A stretch of DNA of 64,000 nt from Glaciecola sp028401415 (GTDB lineage Bacteria > Pseudomonadota > Gammaproteobacteria > Enterobacterales > Alteromonadaceae), in contig NZ_CP171821.2 in assembly GCF_028401415.2 (NCBI RefSeq), positions 2,542,001 through 2,606,000 of the forward strand, given 5' to 3'. The notes below the pieces were generated by a model. That model saw only the letters and a program-made list of their open reading frames with translations. It had not been told where the DNA came from and did not search any database. The position numbers and the translations under genes were made by a program. Shown here piece after piece: positions 55,415-63,936 of the stretch. How positions within the stretch are numbered: the stretch's first letter is position 1; every line of letters begins with the position of its first letter.

Positions 55415-56092
55415 TCAGAACCTGATATAACTTGCAATATGCCTAGCCGCCGCTTCTAAATGCTTTGGAAAGTTTTTGGGGTTGAAAAACATTTGATTAT
55501 TTGTATCTTCATTCTTCAGCTCTAATATTTCAACAATGCGATATGCATCGTCATGTAACGAGAAATCACTAATTGTGTCCAACTGTTTCTTAGCCTGAAC
55601 TATAAAATCCTCCACATTCTCTATAATTAATGCTCTATCTTCTTTACAAAATTTCTGTTTGGCAAAATCTAAATCGTGAAAACTGACATCTCCAAACCTT
55701 AGCTGTGTAAAATCGTTGTCATCAGCTCTTATTGAATCTTCACGTAAATTAGCTAGCTCTCCGACAATATTTCCTTTTTGAAAATCGCCACTGAAAAAAC
55801 ACTTTTTAAAAATAATTTCAGTGCAGAAAAGTCTTACAAATTTAACGTTATTAAATTTACAACCAATAAAAGTTGCACGACCAGGAGCATGTGAGGAAAG
55901 CGTTGCATCGCCAAATAAGCAATTTTTATACAATGTCGGAATTACTCCAGATCCAAAACAGACTTCCTTTATCTTCAGTTTCTGAAACGTACAGTCACTA
56001 AATTGACAGCTGGTGGCATCAAACTTATCTATATTCAAGTCGCCGAATGTCTTTGATCTAACTATTTCATTATTAAAAATAAGTTCTTTCAT
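55415..56092 (-). CDS. Pentapeptide-repeat-like protein
   Basis: This 225-residue protein has an irregular series of five-residue steps with a central aromatic or aliphatic residue (FGDLNIDKFDATSCQFSDCTF, FIGCKFNNVKF, IIFKKCFF). This fits a right-handed quadrilateral beta-helix of the pentapeptide type for about residues 10-110; the rest is helical. Such proteins can mimic DNA or act as scaffolds; no specific function is visible. The ATG at 56092 is preferred over the tandem ATG one codon earlier. The gene is A+T-rich and probably accessory. Confidence 0.62.
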   Translation of the reverse strand: MKELIFNNEIVRSKTFGDLNIDKFDATSCQFSDCTFQKLKIKEVCFGSGVIPTLYKNCLFGDATLSSHAPGRATFIGCKFNNVKFVRLFCTEIIFKKCFFSGDFQKGNIVGELANLREDSIRADDNDFTQLRFGDVSFHDLDFAKQKFCKEDRALIIENVEDFIVQAKKQLDTISDFSLHDDAYRIVEILELKNEDTNNQMFFNPKNFPKHLEAAARHIASYIRF

Positions 56093-56163
56093 CATTGAAT
56101 TGCTTATTGCTCTTCATCAATTTTAAACGCAAATGTATCAGCCACGGAAAAGTAGCTTTACGG

Positions 56164-56898
56164 TTAGCTTTGATTTGAAGAAAACGCTTTTTTTAGTAGG
56201 TCTTCTCCCATAGATTCTAAAAACTTATTTTCAACCACTTTCCCATTGAAAATATAAGCCATATCAAGATGAATTTGTGGTCTCACTGCTCTTCTTTGCA
56301 CTTTTAAAACTTGTCTATCAAACTCAGCTGCAAGAGCAGGGTTTTCAAACCCCTCAAGACTCATTAATTGTTCAGAAAACTGTCCATTGTGGGACGAGCG
56401 GTAATACACAGAAATAGAAAATTTATTAGCGTTTTCACTTACAGCAGGCTTCACCGCAAACTCTTTCGTTAAACGATTTAAAAATACGCGCGTAAACGCT
56501 GCTTGATTTTCGATTGTCGAATATGTGGAGAATTTCTCCCGATATCTTTCAAGCACATCGAAAAACTCTGTACTGGTTTTTCTGAAGTGTATAGCGTAAT
56601 TCGGGTTAGACGTGTAGGTCTCAAGTGAGCTTGGGTAAGTATCTACCTGATACATACAGAAACGGTCGTCAAAGAAGGCCTCGGGAATATCGCTAGCCTT
56701 GTACTCAGCGCTATCTAAAAAAGTCACTTCACTGGAGGTATCAACACGAGACAGATTCCACTGACAATTGTCTAACTTTTTTACCGAAATACTTTTAGCA
56801 ACATCATCGTCTGACTGTATTTTCAACTTCGATGTATCGTCCGCGTGGGCGACGCCAGCCGCCAATGCTACTAGAATACAATATGCTAATTGTTTCAT
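56164..56898 (-). CDS. Secreted hypothetical protein
   Basis: This 244-residue protein has a clear Sec signal peptide (MKQLAYCILVALAAGVAHA). The mature part is mixed alpha/beta, with a Cys-containing NCQWNLSRV segment. I recognise no family. I place the start at ATG 56898, at the signal peptide, with AAGGAT upstream. It is the downstream neighbour of the ParB gene on the same strand, with about 160 bases that include a 16-bp palindrome between them. Confidence 0.65.
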   Translation of the reverse strand: MKQLAYCILVALAAGVAHADDTSKLKIQSDDDVAKSISVKKLDNCQWNLSRVDTSSEVTFLDSAEYKASDIPEAFFDDRFCMYQVDTYPSSLETYTSNPNYAIHFRKTSTEFFDVLERYREKFSTYSTIENQAAFTRVFLNRLTKEFAVKPAVSENANKFSISVYYRSSHNGQFSEQLMSLEGFENPALAAEFDRQVLKVQRRAVRPQIHLDMAYIFNGKVVENKFLESMGEDLLKKAFSSNQS

Positions 56899-57011
56899 AT
56901 CATGATCCTTGTTGATTATCTTGCGCAGATGAATAAGCTTCAATATCAAGAATACGCCTATGTGATGAATTGTCTATACTTTAAGCCTTAAATTTTTGCA
57001 AAGCATAATAA

Positions 57012-57044
57012 TCACGTGAATTGATATCGTCTCACGCGTGAGAC
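57012..57044. promoter_or_regulatory. Palindromes resembling parS next to the ParB gene
   Basis: A perfect 16-bp palindrome GTCTCACGCGTGAGAC (57029-57044) lies 18 bases beyond the ParB stop codon, and TCACGTGA (57012-57019) lies a further 9 bases away. The bacterial parS consensus is built from GTTTCAC/GTGAAAC halves; here GTCTCAC/GTGAGAC halves are two bases apart, and the second site keeps the TCACGTGA core. They are candidate binding sites for the adjacent ParB, or regulatory sites for the gene at 56898. Confidence 0.45.
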
Positions 57045-57061
57045 CTTATTCGTCATTTAAA

Positions 57062-58168
57062 CTATTGCGTTTTGTTGAGGGAAGCTACGAGCGCGTCCAC
57101 AGCTTTATCTACAGCCGCTTTTTCCTCCCAGTCTAATCTTTTCCAGTCAATGCCCACGTCAAGTGCCGTCATGTCTTCAGTGAGCAGCATTTTCAACGCT
57201 TGTGCACCAACAACTGGACCAATATTGTAGGAAGTTACTCTCCCCTTCTCTTTTTCTTTGTTTGACTGGCGCTTTTCAAAGCTCTGTTTATCAGTCAGCA
57301 ATGTTTCAAGTTGTTTATTGATTTCATTTTTAATTAATATGCCGAAGGTCTTCCTCTCTCCAGCGATGTCTTTTTCTAGCGAAAGCACATGTTTTTTCAT
57401 TTTGACAAAGGAAATGGAAGCACCGTTTTCATATGCCTCAATGACGGCCGGATATCGACACAGCACATTATAATTGTCAAATGCTCCCATAGATATACCT
57501 AAGGTATGCGCGGTTTCCTTGACCGTCAGCGGCTTCTGGCCGAGCTTCCTTTTTGTGTCATTGAGTATATTGATCTCCATCATTGCATCCTCAAATGCAC
57601 GCAGCTTTCCGTACTGTGGTAAGTCTTCTCTGCTAGCATTTTCTTGAAACTGTTTGGTCTTCTCGAGGACGGGTTTTGAGCGATACACCTTAAAATGCGA
57701 TGCGGTATTAACGCCGTTCGCGTAGATCATCGCAAAGAAGCGCCGGTGACCCGTTAATATTTTGTAATTGCCGTCTTGTAAAGGATAAATCGTTGGTGCT
57801 TGTATTATTTCTGATACGGCAATGTTTTCCCCTAGCTCAATAATGGATGCTATGGATTTATTCGCTTTCCGCCATTCTACTGAATCGTATTTGCAACAAT
57901 TTATGATGCACGATTTGCCAATCATCACCTTGTTCTCGGCATCATAAATGCGCGACAACTGCTTTTTTGTAATCCTTCTTGATATGAGATCCTTAGAATC
58001 GTCGTCGCTGATGATTACAGCAGGGAAAAACCTCGGGTTAGTTTGGTCAGGGAACACTTTCGCTAGAAATATCGATTGATAATCGTAAGTCTGTTCTTTC
58101 ATGAATGAATCTGGCTTCTTGCCATTTAAAGCCGCGACTAACTCTTGTTCCAAGGACAACTGAATCAT
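57062..58168 (-). CDS. ParB/RepB/Spo0J family protein
   Basis: This 368-residue protein has a ParB N-terminal domain with the CTP/phosphate-binding motif TGHRRFFAMIYANG (about residues 138-151). The helix-turn-helix is LTVKETAHTLGISMGAFDNYN (about 215-235), and the long Lys/Glu-rich C-terminus probably dimerises. The N-terminal about 60 residues are an extension before the core. No ParA gene is next to it, so it is an orphan, as found in integrative elements or in ParB-like regulators. Candidate binding palindromes lie right after its stop codon. Confidence 0.85.
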   Translation of the reverse strand: MIQLSLEQELVAALNGKKPDSFMKEQTYDYQSIFLAKVFPDQTNPRFFPAVIISDDDSKDLISRRITKKQLSRIYDAENKVMIGKSCIINCCKYDSVEWRKANKSIASIIELGENIAVSEIIQAPTIYPLQDGNYKILTGHRRFFAMIYANGVNTASHFKVYRSKPVLEKTKQFQENASREDLPQYGKLRAFEDAMMEINILNDTKRKLGQKPLTVKETAHTLGISMGAFDNYNVLCRYPAVIEAYENGASISFVKMKKHVLSLEKDIAGERKTFGILIKNEINKQLETLLTDKQSFEKRQSNKEKEKGRVTSYNIGPVVGAQALKMLLTEDMTALDVGIDWKRLDWEEKAAVDKAVDALVASLNKTQ

Positions 58169-58397
58169 GCAGTATTTCCTTAATTGTTATTTTTAAATTG
58201 ACGTGTATACATGCATCTGACTGACAGTTACGGTTTAAGTATAGCGCAGAAACGATTATCAAATAAATTGTTTAATGAACTTGAAGAGTATTGCTTGTTA
58301 AAACTTTTACTTACAAGGGCAGGACAAAATGATTTAGTGATTGTGTTACACCAATCGATGAGACATTTCTGCTTCACCGATTAGTGCATTTTTTCCA

Positions 58398-58583
58398 CTA
58401 GTGTTTAACTAATCTAGAATATTCAGCGGATTCTGGCATCACAATCCAACTTTCATTATTCTGAAGATATGAGAGGATTTCATCTGGGTCTATAAAAATG
58501 CCGTCTTGGGCGTCGCTTCGACCAAGTCGGTAAGCTTCAATTACCAGATCTCTAATTTTCTGCTCAAATTTTGATGGTTTCAT
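58398..58583 (-). CDS. Small hypothetical protein, 61 residues
   Basis: This 61-residue soluble protein (MKPSKFEQKIRDLVIEAYRLG...) is charged and helical and overlaps the end of the upstream secreted-protein gene by 20 bases, suggesting coupling. I do not recognise a family. ATG 58583 fits better than the codon three positions earlier. Confidence 0.45.
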   Translation of the reverse strand: MKPSKFEQKIRDLVIEAYRLGRSDAQDGIFIDPDEILSYLQNNESWIVMPESAEYSRLVKH

Positions 58584-58872
58584 GCGCTGCATCCACTCTT
58601 TTAGAACTTACTGCATTTTTCTTCTTTTTATCTTCACTGTTACCGCCCAGGTTATAGTCCTGACAAAAAGGAAAGTCTTTGCAAATTACAAGGCTTGCCT
58701 CCATTGAATGCTTTTGAATATCAAACAGCAGTTGCGTCTTTAAAAGTGTATTTTCATGCTGATTGAGCACAGCGCTATTTCCAGATTCTTCAGCATTAGA
58801 TGCTGACATTGACGCTATTGATAAACTAATTGCTATGGCACAAGTACTGATAACTTTTGTTGTGGTTTTCAT
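58564..58872 (-). CDS. Small secreted hypothetical protein
   Basis: This 102-residue protein has a Sec signal peptide (ending SASNA, about residue 27). Its mature part has one Cys pair (ICKDFPFC) and a Lys-rich patch (EDKKKKN). I recognise no family. It is divergent from the ToxR-like regulator, with 134 bases between the starts, which makes it a plausible target of that regulator. Confidence 0.58.
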   Translation of the reverse strand: MKTTTKVISTCAIAISLSIASMSASNAEESGNSAVLNQHENTLLKTQLLFDIQKHSMEASLVICKDFPFCQDYNLGGNSEDKKKKNAVSSKRVDAAHETIKI

Positions 58873-59006
58873 CGCTATTTACCTTTTTGGGTTTGTGTAA
58901 CATTCCCCTCTAGTTTTAGCGCGTAGAGCCTGTTGAAGTATTTATAAAATCTTTATAAACTTCTTATAAATTATTGATAAATGATGTAATCATGAGAATC
59001 TCGTAA

Positions 59007-61004
59007 ATGGAAGAAGTCATTATCAATGATTGTGTGCGATATTGTTTAAAAACTGGGCAGCTAAGTCGCTTAGACTCAGTCGAACAGTACATAAATCTTG
59101 ATAACCTTGAAACTGCTGTCCTATCGTATTTTATCGAAAGAGATAATACGCTTATTACATATGATAATTTGCTTTCAATCTGGTCTAGCCCAGTTGCAAC
59201 AGAAAACTCCCTCAATCGAGTCATTTCCTCTTTGCGCAAAAAATTCAAGCAAGTGGGGATTGCCGAAAATCTGTTTATCAATACCAGTAAAAAGGGATAT
59301 ACATTTGTCGGAAAGCTAGGCACTGACGACAAGGCAGTGCCTGTCCCTTGGAAGAAATGGATACTTAGTTTTAGCATCGTAAGCCTGTTGGTGATTGCTT
59401 TTAACATCACTATCGATTGGCAGGATAAAGTCCAGCAAGTTCCAGCTATCGACATGGGCGAAGTTAGAACATCTAAGCTGTTGGAAGACGCCGACTTCAA
59501 ATTAGATTTAGCATACAATCTTGCAAATGACCGCGTTGCGTATTCAAAAAAAAATATCAAAGACAAATATTGGTATTCAGAAATTCTGGATCGCTACAGA
59601 GGAGATAGACTGCGAATTAGTCTCCCAAACAAGAACGTGCGCAAGAACGTATGGTTAACAGATAACGAACTCGTTGTTCGTGTGTATACCGAAGAATCCT
59701 GCTCCATCGAAAAAGTCACGATAGACGAATCCTACGAGACGTTTACATTTAAAACGCTCTTCCCTTGCAACCCTAATTCTTATGCTTCTTCGTTAGCTAA
59801 ACTGGATGAAACAAGGCTCCTCATTACCGATGCGAAGTTTAACGATACAGCATCAGATTTATACCTCGGCGATACCACCACAGGCGAAGTCACGCGGATT
59901 GCCATTAACAATGACGGAGGTGCGGGTTTTTACAAGGTAATTACGCATGCAAACTCTGACCTAGTTGCACTACTTTCCAGTTCAGATGGCGTGACGTTTA
60001 GGATAGATTTAGTCGACTCAGCTGATAATTGGAAGCGTATTTGGACTGAATATACAAAATCTAACAACTACTCGGTTGCCTGGGACGGTGCAAGGCTAGC
60101 CTTTAGAAACAATAAAAACGGGATCACCATTGTCACATTTAACGGCACCTTGGAAGCTCAGCGTATCAACCTTCCCATGCTAACGCCCATTCACAATATT
60201 TCGAACGCGTCTGAAAACAGTATACTGTTGACCAGTGGACAATTTGCGGCACAAAAGCTTACCTACAACGACGCTGTTGATTCTCATCTGATATCTAACA
60301 AAGCCAATATTCACGCAAGTGTTGCAGTATTTCTGACAGATAACGATGTTCTTTATGTCTCAACGGAAACAGGAATAAATCAAATTTGGTTGTACGACCA
60401 TAAGGCGAGAAAAAATCGTCAAGTCAGTAATTTCATCGAAGAGCAACGTATATTTAATATCAGCGTTGATGAGAAGAATGAATTTCTCGCCATTGAAGAT
60501 AATGACGGCATCACACTATATCGGCTCAACGTCTATTATTCAGAGTTGGAAGTTTTGCATACTATCAAAGGCCGAAATCCATTTTTCTATCAGCAAACTT
60601 TGGGGTACGCAGATTATTCTGGACAAAACTCGGTGATACGAGCTTACGATTTGGCGTCTGGAGCAGATGCAGAGCTTAATATTCAAGGTGGACTCGTTGG
60701 CAGAACACTTGACAATAAACTGTATTACTCTAAAAGATTTCAACCTGGGATATGGCAGTACTTTCATGACAACGAAGATCGATTGGTACTGGAATTGCCA
60801 TCAAGCTCTTACCGATGGCTCCTTAATGATAAGCACATTGTCTATCAAAACGATATTGGTGAGTACTTTGAATACAATCTTGAGGCAGGAACGGTTGATT
60901 CGTTTCAATCCGAAACATGCGTAAGGCCACTCACTTTTAAAGGGAAACTGTGCATTTCCGGCGAACCTACAGAGTCTGAGACTAGCATAATCGTGCTAGA
61001 ATGA
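59007..61004 (+). CDS. ToxR/CadC-like membrane transcriptional regulator with beta-propeller-like sensor
   Basis: This 665-residue protein has an N-terminal OmpR-type winged helix (about residues 20-105, ITYDNLLSIWSSPVATENS, LNRVISSLRKKFKQ, FINTSKKGYTFVG). One membrane helix (about 119-138, ILSFSIVSLLVIAF) leads to a large periplasmic part of repeated short strands that looks like a beta-propeller (for example DNDVLYVSTETGINQIWLYDHK). CadC-type proteins bind DNA from the membrane after sensing a periplasmic signal. It is divergent from two small genes and precedes the microcin-maturation-like pair by 0.5 kb; either may be controlled by it. Confidence 0.85.
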   Translation: MEEVIINDCVRYCLKTGQLSRLDSVEQYINLDNLETAVLSYFIERDNTLITYDNLLSIWSSPVATENSLNRVISSLRKKFKQVGIAENLFINTSKKGYTFVGKLGTDDKAVPVPWKKWILSFSIVSLLVIAFNITIDWQDKVQQVPAIDMGEVRTSKLLEDADFKLDLAYNLANDRVAYSKKNIKDKYWYSEILDRYRGDRLRISLPNKNVRKNVWLTDNELVVRVYTEESCSIEKVTIDESYETFTFKTLFPCNPNSYASSLAKLDETRLLITDAKFNDTASDLYLGDTTTGEVTRIAINNDGGAGFYKVITHANSDLVALLSSSDGVTFRIDLVDSADNWKRIWTEYTKSNNYSVAWDGARLAFRNNKNGITIVTFNGTLEAQRINLPMLTPIHNISNASENSILLTSGQFAAQKLTYNDAVDSHLISNKANIHASVAVFLTDNDVLYVSTETGINQIWLYDHKARKNRQVSNFIEEQRIFNISVDEKNEFLAIEDNDGITLYRLNVYYSELEVLHTIKGRNPFFYQQTLGYADYSGQNSVIRAYDLASGADAELNIQGGLVGRTLDNKLYYSKRFQPGIWQYFHDNEDRLVLELPSSSYRWLLNDKHIVYQNDIGEYFEYNLEAGTVDSFQSETCVRPLTFKGKLCISGEPTESETSIIVLE

Positions 61005-61026
61005 TGCATTGTCATCATCAATTTTG

Positions 61027-61047
61027 ATTGCGTTTTGCTTACGCAAT
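61027..61047 (+). terminator. Possible terminator after the ToxR-like gene
   Basis: ATTGCGT and ACGCAAT form a 7-bp stem with a seven-base loop 22 bases after the stop codon; only a short T-rich stretch follows. Confidence 0.35.
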
Positions 61048-61533
61048 TAACCCGCTTTTCTTTCTTGCTGATTGGGTGTATTCTCTTTATGGCTTTGTTT
61101 CATGAGTGTCGAAACAAACTGAAAAAGCACTGCAGTAACAACTATCAGCTTTAAAAGGCTAAATCGTTTATTTAATTGCAAAATTAACGTTTTGCGATAT
61201 TGCTAATGTGTATAGTTAGTTGCCATCTGAACAAACTATTAAGAAAGAGTCTCGCAAGTTGCTCGGTTCGGTATCGAGCGCTGATTTAGTGATGACTCAC
61301 GATAAGGTTCAATGAGGGCCTAGCGGATTTTATAGAGTTAATGTTCGTTTGTTTAGACATCTGCAAGCAGAGCATATTAATTGAAACGCTAAGCCGCGAC
61401 AGATGTACCTTGACCAATAGATGACAATTTACTCAGCCTAAAGGTTGACGGTTTCTGCTCAGCTCCACAGAAATGCGTAAATTGTACAAACAATAGCTTT
61501 GGTCATCCGCCCAGAGTGCGAAGAGAAGTAACC
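61048..61533. other. Gene-free leader region before the microcin-maturation pair
   Basis: About 490 A+T-rich bases. I looked on both strands for a small gene with a Gly-Gly leader or a Ser-rich end, as expected of a siderophore microcin, and found none. It presumably contains the promoter of the following pair. Confidence 0.4.
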
Positions 61534-61968
61534 ATGGATAAACCAGCATTAGAAATCCTTAATTTAAAGGTCAAAAAAGATAGAAATATTTCACCCCTTT
61601 ATCTTGAACAACTCGAGTATTCACTCAATGCTGGTAAATATCGAATTTATAAGGATGTTTACAATCAAGTAAGAGCTTGCGTGTTGTGGGCTGACGTAAA
61701 TCGAGAAACTCTTATTGGAATTTTAAAGTATCGCAGGTTCCCATCAAAGTTTTACGAGTGGGACGAAGGTAAATACTCCTACATATTGGATTATTTGACA
61801 GTTGAGGAAAATGATCGCTTTGTTCCAAAGTACTTAGTTAAAGAGCTTAGAAAATGGCCGTCAATTGTATATATACGAAAAAATAAAGTTCATTTTTACC
61901 AGCAGGGGAAAGGAAAATTAATCAAGAATATCAATTGGTTAGGCGAAGAAGATTTTGAGTATTTATGA
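61534..61968 (+). CDS. HlyC-type toxin-activating acyltransferase, MchD/MceI-like
   Basis: This 144-residue protein aligns along its length with HlyC-type lysine acyltransferases: SPLYLEQLEYSL with the SPLH segment, GKYRIYKDVYNQVRACVLWAD with the QYVLLTRDNYPVAYCSWAN region, and EWDEGKYSYILDYL with DWTSGDRKWFIDWI, including the conserved Asp. The family's catalytic His position reads Tyr here. Size and partner match MchD/MceI, which with MchC/MceJ link a catecholate siderophore to class IIb microcins. ATG 61534 has GAGAAG upstream. The end overlaps the next gene by 14 bases. Confidence 0.72.
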   Translation: MDKPALEILNLKVKKDRNISPLYLEQLEYSLNAGKYRIYKDVYNQVRACVLWADVNRETLIGILKYRRFPSKFYEWDEGKYSYILDYLTVEENDRFVPKYLVKELRKWPSIVYIRKNKVHFYQQGKGKLIKNINWLGEEDFEYL

Positions 61969-63634
61969 CCCATTAAAGGGTAAACTTACATTTAAACCGT
62001 GGTGTATTGATGTAGAGGGTCAGCGCGTCCTAGATGCCAAAACGGTATGGTTCGAATCTGATATCGATATTGAAAATATTAAACGTCACCTGGCTGTTAT
62101 TTTGCCTAACGATTTTTTGAACAATGTCGCAACCGACAATAGTCAAGTCGTTAGCTTCCAAGCTGAGATGTATGGAGGATTTGGGATAGGCGAGAATTGT
62201 GGTGGCTCGCGTACTGGCAACCATTCAAATTTGCAATATAAAGGGATAGGCGTCACCCCAGTCAAAGGCGATCATGACAGTATTTATCGCGGCAATGGTG
62301 TTTATCCTCTTCACGAAGCCATTGTTGAATGCATCAACCACAACCTCGCTGAGGCGATTCTGCCACAAGGCTCCGTGAAGGTGCATGGGCTTTTTTATAT
62401 AGGTAACTCCAAATTCTATTCCAGTCCTGATGAAGATACTAAAATCTTAAACGGCAGTACAAAACTCGCTATATTAGTGCGCGATAAAGTGATGCGTGTC
62501 GGGCATTTTTTACGTGCAGGCTCATACAAATCAAATAAAGAATTTCAACATCTATTGCCGACGGATATTCAGCGCGTCCGAAGTAACAACCAGTTATTCA
62601 AAGCCACCCTATCAACCTCAGAAAACTTTATCGATTTCGTATTGGAATTTCTCTCCAAGAATGCCTGTCAGTTTGCCAGTGCTTATATAAACCGCTTCTC
62701 GCATGGAGCACTAACGCCTTCCAACCTAAGCATGGATGGCAAATGGCTGGACTTAACGCATTTCTCGTCCGTCCCAAGTGGTTACAACTACAAATCCTGC
62801 CTGACCGCGCCGTCATTTCTGGATGAAGCGCAGCAGGTGATGCAAATCACGAAAGAATGGTTAGACACTTACAGTAAATACAATCTTCTGGATTTAAAAG
62901 ATGTGCCTTTCGAAAAATACTACTTCGAGCAATATAACGCATACAGAAACCACTTCGCCAGCGTGCTATTAGGGATCCATCCGGATGAGATCCCTAAAGA
63001 GTGCGAAGTCTACTTATCATCTATTGTTATCTCATACATACAAGCTGCAGAAAAACACGTGGTTCCTTTCATTGGAGAGCCGCAAAGTGAGCAAGCTGAA
63101 GGTTCAGTGGTTGAATTTGTCGAAATGTTGCATGGTCAACGTGAAGGTATGCTCAATAAGAGTAATGACGTGCTTCGTAAAGGTGTTTCTATGATTCTGA
63201 AATATCACTACAGTGTAGTACGACAATACTATTTGAATTTTGAGGACTATCGAAGTGCGATTCGTGTTAGAGCCTTAAAGCGAATTTATTATGCGCCATT
63301 TTTCTGTGGCGGGAGCATATTTGCTCGTTCTCGCACTATGGCAGAAGCCCCAATACCGGATATTGACGAATTTATACGGAATTATTCGAATGTTGCACAT
63401 TGGACCTATTGCGAACTGTCGAATCATGGCTCTCCAATCACTCTGTTTGAGACCGACATGACCTCTCTTACCTTGCATAAAGGGATTTATGAGCTCTCAT
63501 CGCAAAAACTTAAGTTTCGTAATCACAATGTACATGCTGTTATTGACATGATTGAAAGTTGCGAGCCCAAGCTATTTACCATAAATAATTTTGATTTTAC
63601 GCGCCATGCTGTCAGGCTAATAATCGCAAGGTGA
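61955..63634 (+). CDS. MchC/MceJ-like microcin maturation protein
   Basis: This 559-residue cytoplasmic protein starts at TTG 61955, inside the previous gene. Recognisable features are KLTFKPWCIDVEGQRVLDA at the N-terminus, VATDNSQVVSFQ and the Gly-rich YGGFGIGENCGGSRTGN (about residues 72-90). SHGALTPSNLSMDGKWLDLT (about 245-265) resembles a kinase-like catalytic loop. By my recollection these blocks resemble MchC of microcin H47 and MceJ of E492, which act with MchD/MceI in post-translational attachment of the siderophore. A SelO-like pseudokinase relationship is an alternative for the fold. The assignment relies on pattern memory and the HlyC-like partner. Confidence 0.6.
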   Translation: MSIYDPLKGKLTFKPWCIDVEGQRVLDAKTVWFESDIDIENIKRHLAVILPNDFLNNVATDNSQVVSFQAEMYGGFGIGENCGGSRTGNHSNLQYKGIGVTPVKGDHDSIYRGNGVYPLHEAIVECINHNLAEAILPQGSVKVHGLFYIGNSKFYSSPDEDTKILNGSTKLAILVRDKVMRVGHFLRAGSYKSNKEFQHLLPTDIQRVRSNNQLFKATLSTSENFIDFVLEFLSKNACQFASAYINRFSHGALTPSNLSMDGKWLDLTHFSSVPSGYNYKSCLTAPSFLDEAQQVMQITKEWLDTYSKYNLLDLKDVPFEKYYFEQYNAYRNHFASVLLGIHPDEIPKECEVYLSSIVISYIQAAEKHVVPFIGEPQSEQAEGSVVEFVEMLHGQREGMLNKSNDVLRKGVSMILKYHYSVVRQYYLNFEDYRSAIRVRALKRIYYAPFFCGGSIFARSRTMAEAPIPDIDEFIRNYSNVAHWTYCELSNHGSPITLFETDMTSLTLHKGIYELSSQKLKFRNHNVHAVIDMIESCEPKLFTINNFDFTRHAVRLIIAR

Positions 63635-63936
63635 AGAAAAAGTAAATGCTTGCCTGGGTATGGCGATTTTTCGATTTTTCAGCGTCAAGCATCCTTGAAA
63701 TAAACTCAGAATGATACGATCCAAGTGGACGCTTTTCGTTTTGCGAACGAATACCGCGCCCACTGAATCTCCTTACTTTAAAAATAATTAATAGCTATCC
63801 GCAAGATCTCAGTGTTTAATAATAACCAAGTTTGTAAAAGACCTATCGGTCGACATGAGTGCACTCGTATTGCAAGGTGAGAGCGCTAGGCAACGTCAAA
63901 TCGTATACGGCAGATAAGGCAAGTAATGAGCGTGCT
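63635..63936. other. Gene-free region after the maturation pair
   Basis: No convincing gene, terminator or Gly-Gly leader is seen. A 20-codon frame from ATG at about 63855 is too short and of unknown nature. Confidence 0.35.

Noticed and set aside
58964..59566. 200-codon frame antisense to the start of the ToxR-like gene
   Set aside because: The plus-strand winged helix is unmistakable; the antisense product is low-complexity and Ser/Leu-rich.
61048..61533. Microcin precursor gene next to the maturation pair
   Set aside because: No frame with a Gly-Gly leader or Ser/Gly-rich end was found on either strand here or at 63635-64000.
61955..63634. Selenoprotein O (SelO/YdiU) family member
   Set aside because: The Gly-rich block and a catalytic-loop-like segment are faintly similar, but the SelO signature motifs are missing and the HlyC-like partner favours MchC/MceJ.
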